A DNA stretch of 64,000 bases. It comes from CAVDRM01 sp963626285 (GTDB taxonomy: Bacteria; Bacillota; Clostridia; Christensenellales; Aristaeellaceae). How positions within the stretch are numbered: position 1 is the stretch's first letter; the number at the start of each line of letters is the position of its first letter. Below, piece by piece: positions 17,820 to 28,586 of this stretch. The position numbers were made by a program, and so were the translations under genes. The stretch lies in the NCBI GenBank assembly GCA_963626285.1, contig CAVFWQ010000001.1, forward strand, positions 17,739-81,738. The letters are read 5' to 3'. Below the pieces are notes generated by a model, which had not been told where the DNA came from, searched no databases, and was given only the letters and a program-made list of their open reading frames with translations.

Positions 17820-19772
17820 GTGAACGAACGCATTCAGGTTTTATCGGCCGAGGTCATCGGGCAGATAGCGGCGGGCGAGGTGGTGGAGCGTCCGAGCGCC
17901 GCCATCAAGGAATTGGTGGAAAATGCCCTGGACGCAGGCGCGACTGCCGTCACGGTCGATATCAGGGAGGGCGGGCTTTCCTCCTTCCGCGTGACCGACA
18001 ACGGCAGGGGCATTGCGCCGTCCGACATCCGCCTTGCTTTCGAGCGGCATGCCACCAGCAAGATACGCACGGCGGAGGATCTGTACGGCGTGCGGACCTT
18101 GGGCTTCCGCGGCGAGGCGCTGGCCTCCATTGCCGCCGTGTCGCACGTCAAATGCACCACCCGCGCCGCCGGCTTTGACACGGGGCTGACGCTCCTGAAC
18201 GACGGGGGCGTGATTTCCGATTTGCGCGATGCCGCCTGTCCGGAGGGGACGACCTTTGTCGTCAGGGATTTGTTCTATAACGCGCCCGTGCGCAAAAAGT
18301 TCTTGAAAAAGCCCGCGTATGAGGCCGCGCTGGTCAGCGAGCTGATGGCGCGGCTTATCCTCTCCCGCCCTGATATTTCCTTCCGCTATATGTCGGACGG
18401 CAAGACGGTCTATTTCAGCGCCGGAGACGGCAGGCTGCAAAGCGCCGCGCTCAGCATCTACGGCGTGGATGTGCTGCGGCAGCTCACCGCGGTTGACGGA
18501 AACATGAACGGGCTGATGCTGAGCGGCTTTGTCGGGGTCGGCGATGTCGCCCGCGGCAACCGTGCGCACGAGTTTTTCTTTTTGAATCATCGGGCGATGA
18601 AAAGCCCGCTCTTGTCCTCCGCCGTGGAGAATGCCTGCCGCCAGCGCGTCACCATCGGGCGTTTCCCCATGTGCATCCTGCACCTGACCATGCCCTTTGG
18701 CGCGGCGGATGTCAATGTTCACCCGAACAAGTGGGAGGTGCGCTTTCAAAACGAGCGCGCCGTGCGCGAGGCTGTGGAAACCATCGTGTCGGATGCCCTC
18801 GTCAGCACCCAAAAGGAGGCGCTGACCGCGCCGCAGCTGTTTTCCGTATCGCCGGACAAGCCGGTGCCGTCCGAGGCGCACGTTCAGGTATCCGCAAGCG
18901 TTCCGGCGCCTGTGCCTGCCCAAGCGCAAAAGCCGGACACCAAAGAAGACCCGCCTGTGCAGCCGCCTGCCCAAGCGCCCGCCGTCATCACGCGCACGGC
19001 GGCCGTGCCGCTCTCTCCGCCTGACAAAGCGGGGGCTTCCTTCCGTGAGGGCGGCAGCTTCCTGTATGAGCAGATCAGGAAAAATCAGGCGGCGCAGGCA
19101 GCGCCCGCCGTTCAAACCGCTCCCGACCTCCAAAAAGAGGAAAAGACCCAAGAGCCGGAGCAGGTGAAGGATGAAACGGTGGAAAAGCGGTTTGCGCATC
19201 CGCTGCCGCGCATCATCGGTGTTGTGTTCAATACTTACATTTTAATGGAGTATGAGGAGCAGCTTCTTCTGTGCGACCAGCACGCCGCGCACGAGCGCAT
19301 TTTGTACGAGCAGCTCGTGCGGAAAATGGCGGACGCGCCCGTGTCGCAGGCGCTGCTGATGCCCCTCGTGGTCAAGCTCTCCCCCACGGAATACGCCGCC
19401 TATGAGGACAACAGGGAGGTGCTCCGAAATGCCGGCTTTGATGTCGAGCCGTTCGGGGGCTTCAGCGTTCAGCTTCGCGGCGTTCCCATCGTGCTGGAGC
19501 AGCCGGAGGCGGGGCGTTGCCTCATCGACGCCTTGGATGAGCTGATTTCGGGCGGCTCCATGAGCAGCCTTGACTGCACTCAGCGCATCATGCAGATGGC
19601 GTGCAAGCACGCCGTCAAGGGCGGCGAGGAGATACCGACGGACAAAATCGCCCTGCTCATCGGGCAAATCATGAACAAGGACATCCCGCCGACCTGCCCG
19701 CACGGGCGGCCTTTGATGGTCTCTCTCACGCACACGGACTTGGACAAGCGCTTCAGGCGCATTCAAAGCTGA
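17820..19772 (+). CDS. mutL: DNA mismatch repair endonuclease MutL
   Basis: MutL (650 aa) has the N-terminal GHKL ATPase (ELVENALDAGA, DNGRGI, TLGFRGEALASI) and a linker of about 110 residues rich in P, A and Q (roughly 335-450). The C-terminal dimerisation domain carries the nuclease motif DQHAAHERILYE (DQHAx2Ex4E, about 485-496), plus ACKHAVKGGEE and CPHGRP. It is therefore a nicking MutL as in bacteria without MutH. It starts at GTG 17820, with TAAGGAG on the mutS stop. The stop overlaps the miaA start (TGATG). Confidence 0.95.
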   Translation: MNERIQVLSAEVIGQIAAGEVVERPSAAIKELVENALDAGATAVTVDIREGGLSSFRVTDNGRGIAPSDIRLAFERHATSKIRTAEDLYGVRTLGFRGEALASIAAVSHVKCTTRAAGFDTGLTLLNDGGVISDLRDAACPEGTTFVVRDLFYNAPVRKKFLKKPAYEAALVSELMARLILSRPDISFRYMSDGKTVYFSAGDGRLQSAALSIYGVDVLRQLTAVDGNMNGLMLSGFVGVGDVARGNRAHEFFFLNHRAMKSPLLSSAVENACRQRVTIGRFPMCILHLTMPFGAADVNVHPNKWEVRFQNERAVREAVETIVSDALVSTQKEALTAPQLFSVSPDKPVPSEAHVQVSASVPAPVPAQAQKPDTKEDPPVQPPAQAPAVITRTAAVPLSPPDKAGASFREGGSFLYEQIRKNQAAQAAPAVQTAPDLQKEEKTQEPEQVKDETVEKRFAHPLPRIIGVVFNTYILMEYEEQLLLCDQHAAHERILYEQLVRKMADAPVSQALLMPLVVKLSPTEYAAYEDNREVLRNAGFDVEPFGGFSVQLRGVPIVLEQPEAGRCLIDALDELISGGSMSSLDCTQRIMQMACKHAVKGGEEIPTDKIALLIGQIMNKDIPPTCPHGRPLMVSLTHTDLDKRFRRIQS

Positions 19773-20686
19773 TGAAGAAAAAACGTGTTTGGGGTTTGGT
19801 CGGCCCGACCGCCAGCGGGAAAACCGCCGTATCGCTGGCGCTGGCCGAGAGGCTCAGGGGAGAAATACTCTGCATGGATTCCATGCAGGTCTATAAGCGC
19901 ATGGACATCGGCACGGCGAAACCGACCAGGGCGGAGCAGGAACGCGTCCCGCATCATCTGCTTGATCTGGTCGAGCCGACCGAGGCCTTTTCCGTGACGG
20001 AGTACGCCGCGCTTGCCCATCCGCTGATTGAAAGAATCGACACGCCCATTCTGGTCGGCGGCACGGGCTTTTATTTAAGCGCCCTGTCCCTGCCGCTTGA
20101 TTTCGGCTTCGTGCGCGGCGATGCCGCCATCCGCGAAAAGTATCAGGCGGTTTGCGATGCGGAGGGCGCACAGGCGCTTCATGCGCTGCTTACGCGCATC
20201 GACCCGGCAACGGCCGCCCGCCTTCATCCAAACGACACGCGCCGCGTCATCCGCGCCCTGGAGGTCTATGAACTGACGGGGACGCCGTTTTCGCGGCAGG
20301 TGATGCCGACCGAGGCGGACGCGCCCTATGACTTTTCGCTCTTTGCGCTCGACATGGACAGGCAGCGCCTGTATGCGCGCATTGACCGCCGCGTGGACGT
20401 CATGATGCGGGACGGGCTGCTTGACGAGGTGGAAGCGCTCCTCAAAAGCGGCGTCCCTGAGCAGGCGCAGGCCATGCAGGGGCTGGGTTATAAGGAGCTG
20501 CTGCCCGTGCTGGACGGCAGGCGGACGCTGCCGGAGGCCGTCGCCCTCATCAAGCAGAAAACGCGCAACTATGCCAAGCGCCAGCTCACATGGTTTCGAC
20601 GGGATAAGCGCATCCGCTGGCTGACGGCAGACGAGCATACGACCGTTGATGAAATATTAAACGAAATTTCGGCAGCCGGCCGATAG
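19772..20686 (+). CDS. miaA: tRNA dimethylallyltransferase
   Basis: MiaA (304 aa) transfers dimethylallyl to A37 of UNN-decoding tRNAs, giving the substrate of MiaB. It has P-loop GPTASGKT (11-18), substrate motif DSMQVYKRMDIGTAKPT, GGTGFYLSAL and the C-terminal KTRNYAKRQLTWFRRD. ATG 19772 overlaps the mutL stop; the longer frame from 19601 runs inside mutL and was dropped. The miaB-ricA-mutS-mutL-miaA order resembles Bacillus, where hfq follows miaA; no hfq is seen here. Confidence 0.94.
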   Translation: MKKKRVWGLVGPTASGKTAVSLALAERLRGEILCMDSMQVYKRMDIGTAKPTRAEQERVPHHLLDLVEPTEAFSVTEYAALAHPLIERIDTPILVGGTGFYLSALSLPLDFGFVRGDAAIREKYQAVCDAEGAQALHALLTRIDPATAARLHPNDTRRVIRALEVYELTGTPFSRQVMPTEADAPYDFSLFALDMDRQRLYARIDRRVDVMMRDGLLDEVEALLKSGVPEQAQAMQGLGYKELLPVLDGRRTLPEAVALIKQKTRNYAKRQLTWFRRDKRIRWLTADEHTTVDEILNEISAAGR

Positions 20687-20710
20687 TCACGTTTTAGGAG
20701 GTATATTCCC

Positions 20711-21964
20711 TTGCACAACGACAAGATAGACGCCTTGATCACCCGCGCCGAACGCGAGCTGCAGGCGCAGTTTGCCGCCTTGGATGAGCGGGAGCTGCGC
20801 AATACCCGAAAAATCCTTGACCTGTACAAAAGCCATGCGGTCGCCGCGCGTCACTTTGCGCCCACCACGGGCTACGGCTATGACGATGTCGGGCGAGACA
20901 CGCTGGAAAGCATTTTTGCCGACCTGTTCGGCGCGGAGACCGCCATCGTCCGTCCGCATATCACCTCCGGCACGCACGCGCTCGCTCTGTGTCTGTTCGG
21001 CCTGCTGACCCCCGGCAGCCACCTTTTGGCCGCGACGGAAAAGCCGTACGACACGATGGACGAGGTCATTGGCCTGAGCGGGGACGGCGTCGGCTCGCTC
21101 AGGGAAATGGGCGTTTCCTATTCGGCTGTCGATATGACAAAGGACGGCCAAATCGACGTGCCCGCCGTGCTTTCGGCCATTCGGGAAAACACCGGCGTCG
21201 TGTTGATTCAGCGCAGCCGCGGCTATGCGTGGCGCGCCGCCGTGCGTCCCGCCGACATGAAGCCCGTTATCGATGCCGTTCACGCGGTTCGCCCCGACAT
21301 TTTCATCATGGTGGATAACTGCTACGGCGGCTTTGTCTGCGACGAAGAGCCGACGCACATGGGCGCGGACGTGGCCGTCGGCAGCCTCATCAAAAACATG
21401 GGCGGCGGCCTTGCCCCGACGGGCGCATATCTGGTCGGCACCGATCGGGCGATTCACCGCATCGAGGCACGGCTGACCGCGCCCGGCATCGGCAGGGAAT
21501 GCGGCAGCTATGCGGCCTCCTACCGTCCCTTCTATCAGGGGCTGTTCATGGCGCCGCACACGGTCACGCAGGCCGTCAGGACCGCGCTTTTGGCCGCCCG
21601 CACTTTTGAGATTTTAGGCTTTAAGACGACTCCTTCCTCCGATGCGCCGCGAGCCGACATCATTCAGGCCATCAACATGGAAACGCCGGAGCGTCTCATT
21701 TCCTTCTGTCAGGGCATTCAGGCTGCCTCCCCCGTGGACAGCAGCGCCGTGCCTGAGCCCTGGGACATGCCGGGATATCAGGACAAGGTCATCATGGCCG
21801 CCGGAACATTCGTCATGGGCGCGTCCGTCGAGCTTTCCGCCGACGCCCCCATGCGTAAGCCGTACACGGTATATATGCAGGGCGGCCTGACCTATGCCCA
21901 CGGAAAGCTGGCGCTGATGAGCGCCCTGCGGCACATGGCGGAGAGCGGCAGCCTGACGCTGTGA
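20711..21964 (+). CDS. PLP-dependent methionine gamma-lyase-like protein (aluminium-resistance family, YnbB type)
   Basis: This 417-residue fold-type I PLP enzyme belongs to the Met_gamma_lyase family PF06838, often labelled aluminium resistance protein. Features are THALALCLFGLLTPGS, the aspartate region IMVDNCYGGFVCDEEPTHMGAD and the PLP lysine in GSLIKNMGGGLAPTGAY. It begins at TTG 20711 with TTAGGAGG 8 bp upstream, and follows miaA by 24 bp. B. subtilis ynbB also lies downstream of miaA. It probably acts on a sulfur amino acid, but the substrate of this family is not proven. It is the last gene before a terminator. Confidence 0.82.
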   Translation: MHNDKIDALITRAERELQAQFAALDERELRNTRKILDLYKSHAVAARHFAPTTGYGYDDVGRDTLESIFADLFGAETAIVRPHITSGTHALALCLFGLLTPGSHLLAATEKPYDTMDEVIGLSGDGVGSLREMGVSYSAVDMTKDGQIDVPAVLSAIRENTGVVLIQRSRGYAWRAAVRPADMKPVIDAVHAVRPDIFIMVDNCYGGFVCDEEPTHMGADVAVGSLIKNMGGGLAPTGAYLVGTDRAIHRIEARLTAPGIGRECGSYAASYRPFYQGLFMAPHTVTQAVRTALLAARTFEILGFKTTPSSDAPRADIIQAINMETPERLISFCQGIQAASPVDSSAVPEPWDMPGYQDKVIMAAGTFVMGASVELSADAPMRKPYTVYMQGGLTYAHGKLALMSALRHMAESGSLTL

Positions 21965-21993
21965 TCCGATTGCATCATCCTGTTTTTCATTTT

Positions 21994-22023
21994 CGCCGGA
22001 GCCGTCCGGCGTTTTTATTTTTT
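21994..22023 (+). terminator. Rho-independent terminator of the mutSL-miaA operon
   Basis: CGCCGGA-GCCG-TCCGGCG forms a perfect 7-bp stem followed by TTTTTATTTTTTG. It lies 30 bp after the PLP-enzyme stop in a convergent intergenic region. Confidence 0.85.
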
Positions 22024-22028
22024 GCATG

Positions 22029-22066
22029 AAAAAGGACTGCCTCACTTTTTCTTCGTGAGACAGCCC
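22029..22066 (-). terminator. Rho-independent terminator after ftsZ
   Basis: On the minus strand GGGCTGTCTCAC pairs with GTGAGGCAGTCC (12 bp with wobble pairs), followed by TTTTT. It starts 14 bp after the ftsZ stop. Confidence 0.8.
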
Positions 22067-22079
22067 CAAACGGAACTGT

Positions 22080-23444
<1,365 letters not shown>

Positions 23445-23479
23445 ATGTGCGACCCCCTTAAAATAAGGATAATATCGGC

Positions 23480-24652
23480 TCAGCCGCCGAAAAGACTGCG
23501 GAAGAATCCGCCGATGCCGCCTGACGGCGCGCTGGAAATGGTGTCAATGATCAAATCAAGCAGCCCCAAGGCGCTGGAATACGCGGGGCTGGACAGCTTC
23601 ACGGCCTTGCGCGGCAGCTCCCGCACGGGTCTGTCCAGCTTGGCGGACAGATAATCGCGCCCGCCGCGGTTGATGGCCAGACCGCCGCCCGTTAAATAAA
23701 TGGCGGACCAGTTGCCCAGCTTCACGCCGCTTTCCTTGATGGTATCCCGAATGGCCTCGCAGATCTCCTCCGCCCGCGGCTCCAAGACGCTCTCCACCTT
23801 GTCGCGTGTGAAGGTCTCCGTCGCGCCGGACTGCCCGATGGCCTCAAAGCTCGTCTGCCCCGCGGACAGGCCGTAGACGTACTGGCGCTTTATCTGCTCG
23901 GCGGCTGTCAGGGAAATATCCAGCCCGTAGGCGATGTCCGCCGAAATATGGCCGCCGCCCATCGGCAGCACCTTCAGATAGGTCAGCGCATCGCCCTCGA
24001 CGGTCATGACCTCGGTGTTCAGATAGCCGATATCGACCAGCACCGCCGTCCTGTCCCTCTCCTCATCGGGGACAAAGAGCATGGCCTGCCCCGTCGGGGA
24101 GGAGAAGCAGCCCGTGACATTATAGCCCAGCGCCTTAAAGCGCTCCGTCACGTCGCTGATAAAATACTGGTCGGCAATGACGAAGGAGACCATCGCGCGA
24201 AGCTCATAGCCGCGCACGCCCATCGGCTCCAGGATTTTTTTGCCGTCATCCACCATGAACCATGCGGGGCTGCGGTGGATGATGGCACCCTCCGTCTCGC
24301 CCAAGTCCGCCGTGGCTCTGGCGAACAGCTCATCAATGTCCTTGAGCGTCACCTTCGGGTCGGCGCCCTGCAGCTCCACGCGGGCTTCCACCGTGCGGAC
24401 GGTGCAGAAATCGCCCGGCACACCGATGTTGATATCGCGGATGCGCGTTCTGGACTGGGTCTCCGCCTCATGCACGGCATTGGCAATGGCCTCGTTCAGC
24501 TGACCGGGCGCATTCCACTGCCTGTCCATATAGCCATCATAGGTTGCAATGCCCGCGCCGATAATATCGCAGCGCTGACGCCCGCTGGTTTCAGCCACCA
24601 GCGCCACCAGCTTGCTGGTTCCAAAGTCCATCGCAGCCACTGTGGTCTTCAT
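23480..24652 (-). CDS. ftsA: Cell division protein FtsA (actin-like, SHS2 domain)
   Basis: This 390-residue actin-fold ATPase should tether FtsZ to the membrane. It has phosphate-1 AAMDFGTSKLVALVAE, an SHS2/1C region (RIRDINIGVPGDFCTVRTVEARVEL), phosphate-2 VLVDIGYLNTEVMTV, the adenosine motif IYLTGGGLAINRGG and a C-terminal amphipathic helix (IGGFFRSLFGG). Sequence is divergent from E. coli FtsA, but position before ftsZ supports the call. ATG 24652 has CGGAG 8 bp upstream; the longer frame adds 20 unlikely residues. Confidence 0.88.
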   Translation of the reverse strand: MKTTVAAMDFGTSKLVALVAETSGRQRCDIIGAGIATYDGYMDRQWNAPGQLNEAIANAVHEAETQSRTRIRDINIGVPGDFCTVRTVEARVELQGADPKVTLKDIDELFARATADLGETEGAIIHRSPAWFMVDDGKKILEPMGVRGYELRAMVSFVIADQYFISDVTERFKALGYNVTGCFSSPTGQAMLFVPDEERDRTAVLVDIGYLNTEVMTVEGDALTYLKVLPMGGGHISADIAYGLDISLTAAEQIKRQYVYGLSAGQTSFEAIGQSGATETFTRDKVESVLEPRAEEICEAIRDTIKESGVKLGNWSAIYLTGGGLAINRGGRDYLSAKLDRPVRELPRKAVKLSSPAYSSALGLLDLIIDTISSAPSGGIGGFFRSLFGG

Positions 24653-24738
24653 CCGTCCATCTCCGTTCCTTGGGTACTCGCCGAAAACATCATGCGCCGA
24701 AAAAGAGCGCACGAACCGTAAGTCTACATGGTCACTTT

Positions 24739-24767
24739 ATTGTAACTGTTTCGTGATAATTTGGCAA
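24739..24767 (-). promoter_or_regulatory. Promoter before ftsA-ftsZ
   Basis: TTGCCA, 17-bp spacer, TACAAT on the minus strand, about 85 bp upstream of the ftsA start. It would give ftsAZ a supply of transcript separate from the upstream dcw genes. Confidence 0.5.
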
Positions 24768-24813
24768 GGGTTTTTACGCAGGTTGTCAAAAAATTCTTTT
24801 TTTGACGCCCTGT

Positions 24814-25980
24814 TTACAGGCCTTCGGGCGAATATGTGGCCTCGCCGGGCACGGTCGCATCGATGACGCCTCCGCTTTTCCCCATTTCCCGCAGCTTGGC
24901 GACCACGGCGCGCATCGTGCCGATTTTGGCGCGCAAGTCGTCCGTACCGCCGATGTTGACCGTATAGCCGTCCCGCGTGGTCAGGTACACGCTTTCCATG
25001 CTCGAAAGGTTGATTTCGGATATTTCGCCGATGCAGCCCTGCAGAACCAGTTCCTCCAGCACGCTGTGCATCCCGCTCAGCTGGGTCTCCTTCTGCGCGG
25101 CCAGCACCCGCCCGACCCTGACCTCCCGCGCCTGCATTCCCGTCACGGTCGGCAGGTCGTTGTCAAGGCTGACGGAATTCATCCGCTCCAGCACCATGCC
25201 GTCCTCATCCAGCACATAGGTGACGCCCATCACCATCAGATTCACGCGGGCGACGCGCTCCCTGACGTTCAGAATCACGGCGTTCGGGAAGCGCTTTTCA
25301 AGGCTCACAAACACCAGATAACGGTTGCTTTCGACCTTTTCCCTGACCTTGTTTTCATCAATGCCCAGATAGCTCCTGCCAATGTCCAGCCCCGCCAAAT
25401 GCGCTACATCGGCCGCCTGAAGCGATGTCAGCCCGTTGACGGTGACGGAGGTCACCCGAAGCACCTTGGAAAAAAGGACGATGCCCGCGATGCACACGAT
25501 GACGAAAACGGCCAGCACAGCCGCTAATCCCCGATGCTTTACCGCCTCGGCGTCCTCCCGCCTGGGCGCATGGGCGGCCTCGTCCAAAAAATCCCCGCCG
25601 AAGGGGTATTGCCGAGAATCGGGCGCGTTTTGATAATGCTTCCGATAGGGATTTTCCCGTCCCTCTGCCGGCTGCCCGTAGGGGACGCCGTAACCGTCCT
25701 GCGGCTGCCCGTTCGGGGGCATGGCATAGTTGTCCCGACAGTCCGGCGGCAGGCCGTAAGACCCGCTGTGACCGCCCTGCCGAGGGACATTCTGCGGCGC
25801 GCAGCCGCGCTCAGGATAACCATCCGGCGGCAGGCTGTATGGGGCGCCGTAACCGTCCTGCCGAAAGCTGTTCTGCGGCGCATAGCCGCTCTCCGGATAG
25901 GGACAGGAAGGCTGCTGCGGATACCCGTCCGCATCCGCATCGCCGTCATACGGCTGATAATACTGCGGATCCTGAGGCAC
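24814..25980 (-). CDS. ftsQ: Cell division protein FtsQ/DivIB
   Basis: This 388-residue bitopic divisome protein has a cytoplasmic N-terminus (1-150) unusually long and low in complexity, full of Y, Q, P and G, with an approximate 27-residue repeat (GYAPQNSFRQDGYGAPYSL, then GCAPQNVPRQGGHSGSYGL). One membrane helix (151-172) is followed by a POTRA domain (VTSVTVNGLTSLQAADVAHLAG) and the FtsQ/DivIB beta domain. It starts at GTG 25980 with AAGGAGG 9 bp upstream. It lies between murD and ftsA, the usual dcw place. Confidence 0.88.
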   Translation of the reverse strand: MPQDPQYYQPYDGDADADGYPQQPSCPYPESGYAPQNSFRQDGYGAPYSLPPDGYPERGCAPQNVPRQGGHSGSYGLPPDCRDNYAMPPNGQPQDGYGVPYGQPAEGRENPYRKHYQNAPDSRQYPFGGDFLDEAAHAPRREDAEAVKHRGLAAVLAVFVIVCIAGIVLFSKVLRVTSVTVNGLTSLQAADVAHLAGLDIGRSYLGIDENKVREKVESNRYLVFVSLEKRFPNAVILNVRERVARVNLMVMGVTYVLDEDGMVLERMNSVSLDNDLPTVTGMQAREVRVGRVLAAQKETQLSGMHSVLEELVLQGCIGEISEINLSSMESVYLTTRDGYTVNIGGTDDLRAKIGTMRAVVAKLREMGKSGGVIDATVPGEATYSPEGL

Positions 25981-26054
25981 GCCCTTTTCCTCCTTCCCCG
26001 TTTGCTGTCTCGGCAGCGCCGCGCAAAAAAGCGATGCCGAAAAACAGCAAAGAA

Positions 26055-26074
26055 GTCCCCGCCGAAGCAGGGAC
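26055..26074 (-). terminator. Stem-loop after murD, possible weak terminator
   Basis: GTCCCTGC-TTCG-GCGGGGAC forms an 8-bp stem with a UUCG loop just after the murD stop. The following run is TTCTTTGCTGTTTTT, so termination may be partial and ftsQ may still be reached. Confidence 0.5.
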
Positions 26075-26082
26075 GTTATTGC

Positions 26083-27501
26083 TTATGCCAAATCATGCAC
26101 AATCTGCTTGAATATCCGCCCGCGCTCCTCATAATCGCTGAACATATCGAAAGAGGCGCAGGCCGGAGAGAACAGCACATTGCCGCCCGCCCTGGCAAGG
26201 GAACGCGCCTTCCGCACGGCCTCTTCCAAAGTCTTCGCATGGGTGACGGCCGTATAGCCCGCCTCTGTCAGCTCCCGCTCAAGCTGCGGCGCCGTCGCGC
26301 CCAGCAGCACGGCGTGTTCGATTTGCGGCGAATCGACCATATGCTCCGCCAACAGCTTAAAGGAAACGTGCTTGTCGTAGCCGCCCAGAATGATGACGGT
26401 CGGGGCACGCATGGTGTCAATGGCCTTGATGGTCGAATCCGCATTCGTCCCCTTGGAATCGTTGATGTAGCGGACGCCCTCAAAATCGCGCACGGTCTCG
26501 ATGCGGTGCTCCACGCCCGCAAAGGTCTTGAGCGCATGGCGGATGACCGGCGCGGGAACGCCGCTCACATACGCCATCATCACAGCCGCCAGAGCGTTTT
26601 CCAAATTGTGCGGGCCGGGGATCTTGATCTCATCCGTGCGGCAGATGGTCTTCTCCGCGCCCTCCCAGCGCACGATGACCTGCCCGTCCTCAACGCAGGC
26701 GCCCGCCATGACCTGCTCCTTGCGGGAGAAGAAGGCGACCCTGCTCGGAAGCCCATCCGCCATTTTCCGGCAGACGGGGTCGTCATAATTCAGGACGGCG
26801 ACATCCTGCGCGGTCTGGTTTTCAAACACGCGCTTTTTGAGCGCGATATAATTATCCATCGTATAGTGGCGGATGAGATGATCCTCCGTCACGTTCAGCA
26901 CGGCGGCGGCGCGGGGATGAAAGGCGTCGATGCTTTCCAGCTGGAAGGAGGAGACCTCCGTGACCAGCACATCCTGCGGCTTGCTCTCCAATGCGGCCAT
27001 GCTCAGCGGATAGCCCACATTGCCGGCTACAAAGGCTCGTTTGCCCGCGCCCCCGAACATTTCGCCCAGGAGGGTCACGGTGGTCGTTTTCCCGTTTGTG
27101 CCCGTGACGGCGACGAGCAGCCCCTCGGCATTCTGCGCGGCGAATTCCAATTCGCCTGTCACATACATTTTCTTTTCTCTGGCGGCCAGCACCACGGGCG
27201 AATCAATGGGAACGCCGGGGCTGATGAGGAGCATATCGCAGCCGTCCAAAAGCGGGATCGGGTCTTCCCCCATGCGCCATTCGACCGGAAGGCTTTTCAG
27301 CTCGTCCAGCTGATCGCCGAATGCCTCGCGGGGCTTGATGTCGTTCAGCACGGGCGTTGCGCCTGCTTTGCACAAAAGCAGAGCCGCGCCGACGCCGCTT
27401 CGCGCCATGCCCACGACCAGCACGCGCCTCCCCCGGTGATCGACCCTCGTGAGCATAGCGGCGTTCACGTCATTGTTCGGCCGCATTGTCAGCGTCTGCA
27501 T
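26083..27501 (-). CDS. murD: UDP-N-acetylmuramoyl-L-alanine--D-glutamate ligase
   Basis: MurD adds D-Glu to UDP-MurNAc-L-Ala in the cytoplasm. It shows an N-terminal Rossmann domain (RRVLVVGMARSGVGAALLLCKAG), P-loop AVTGTNGKTTTVTLLGE, the conserved VLNVTEDHLIRH and YINDSKGTNADSTIKAI. The length of 472 residues is normal. The start is not certain: ATG 27501 is used; GTG 27513 is in frame but its GGGGGAG is only 1 bp away. It follows mraY closely. Confidence 0.94.
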   Translation of the reverse strand: MQTLTMRPNNDVNAAMLTRVDHRGRRVLVVGMARSGVGAALLLCKAGATPVLNDIKPREAFGDQLDELKSLPVEWRMGEDPIPLLDGCDMLLISPGVPIDSPVVLAAREKKMYVTGELEFAAQNAEGLLVAVTGTNGKTTTVTLLGEMFGGAGKRAFVAGNVGYPLSMAALESKPQDVLVTEVSSFQLESIDAFHPRAAAVLNVTEDHLIRHYTMDNYIALKKRVFENQTAQDVAVLNYDDPVCRKMADGLPSRVAFFSRKEQVMAGACVEDGQVIVRWEGAEKTICRTDEIKIPGPHNLENALAAVMMAYVSGVPAPVIRHALKTFAGVEHRIETVRDFEGVRYINDSKGTNADSTIKAIDTMRAPTVIILGGYDKHVSFKLLAEHMVDSPQIEHAVLLGATAPQLERELTEAGYTAVTHAKTLEEAVRKARSLARAGGNVLFSPACASFDMFSDYEERGRIFKQIVHDLA

Positions 27502-27539
27502 AACATTCTTCACACTCCCCCGCGATCAGATGATGAGGC

Positions 27540-28574
27540 TCACGCCTGAAAGAAGCCGCTCAGTGACCAGAGCGCGACCAGCGACAGCACGGCCTCGACC
27601 AGCGCGTACATGCAGTCGATCTGCGTTTCCTTCATGCCGCACAGCTCAAAGTGGTGATGGATGGGCGACATTTTGAAGATGCGCTTGCCGTGCGTGAGCT
27701 TGAAATAGGTCACCTGAAGCATCACGCTCAGCGAGGACATGATGCAGGTGAAGCAGAACAGGATCATCGGGAACACGCACTTGGACAGCATCGCCGCGCC
27801 GACCATCATGCCGCCGATGTACATGCTGCCCGTATCGCCCATGAATATCTTCGCCGGATAGCGGTTGAATTTGAGGAAGCCCAAACAGGCGCCCACCAGC
27901 GCAAAGCAGCCGGCGGTCAGCACGGCGCGGGCATAGCCGTCCACGCCGGAAACATTTTGCAGGCACAGGCAGGCCGTGCCGAAGGCCGTCATGCCAACGA
28001 CCGTCACGGTGGACAAAAGCCCGTCCAAGCCGTCCTGCAGATTGGCGCTGTTGGTCATGAACATGACGGCCAGCGTCATGAGCGGGATATAGAACGCCCC
28101 TAAGTCCCACGTTTTCTCCGTGAAGGGCAGCAAAATGTCAGAACCGACATAAAAATAGCAGTAGACGGAGAAGACCGCGCCGACAAAGAGCTGCATCACG
28201 ATTTTCTGCTTGGGCGACAGCCCGTCGTGCCGCTTGCGCACGTCCTTGATGTAGTCGTCCGTAAAGCCGATGGCCATGGAGCCCAAGGTGATGAACAGCA
28301 GGGCGAACAGGCGGTTGTTCAGCGAAAAAAACGCCCCGGCCGCGCTTTTGTAAACGGCGCCGAATACGGCGGATGCAACGATCAAAACGACGGTCGAGAT
28401 GCCGCCTATCAGCAGGCCGCCCATGTTGGGCGTTCCCTGCTTCTGCTGGTGCCTGGGGCCCAATTCGTAAATCGTCTGCCCGAACTTGAGCTTTTTTAAA
28501 ACGGGCAGCAGCCTGGGCATGAGCAGCAGCATCAGAGCCGCCGCGCACAGCGTCGTCAGAAGGATCCAGAGCAT
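27540..28574 (-). CDS. mraY: Phospho-N-acetylmuramoyl-pentapeptide transferase
   Basis: MraY (344 aa) is the integral membrane enzyme forming lipid I from UDP-MurNAc-pentapeptide and undecaprenyl phosphate. It has about ten membrane helices. Active-site motifs are GFTDDYIKDV, NLQDGLDGL and SPIHHHFELCGMKE, including the metal-binding Asp pair. AAAGGGAG lies 6 bp before ATG 28574 and murE ends 12 bp upstream. murF, which should supply its substrate, is not in the cluster. Confidence 0.95.
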   Translation of the reverse strand: MLWILLTTLCAAALMLLLMPRLLPVLKKLKFGQTIYELGPRHQQKQGTPNMGGLLIGGISTVVLIVASAVFGAVYKSAAGAFFSLNNRLFALLFITLGSMAIGFTDDYIKDVRKRHDGLSPKQKIVMQLFVGAVFSVYCYFYVGSDILLPFTEKTWDLGAFYIPLMTLAVMFMTNSANLQDGLDGLLSTVTVVGMTAFGTACLCLQNVSGVDGYARAVLTAGCFALVGACLGFLKFNRYPAKIFMGDTGSMYIGGMMVGAAMLSKCVFPMILFCFTCIMSSLSVMLQVTYFKLTHGKRIFKMSPIHHHFELCGMKETQIDCMYALVEAVLSLVALWSLSGFFQA

Positions 28575-28586
28575 AGCGTTCTCCCT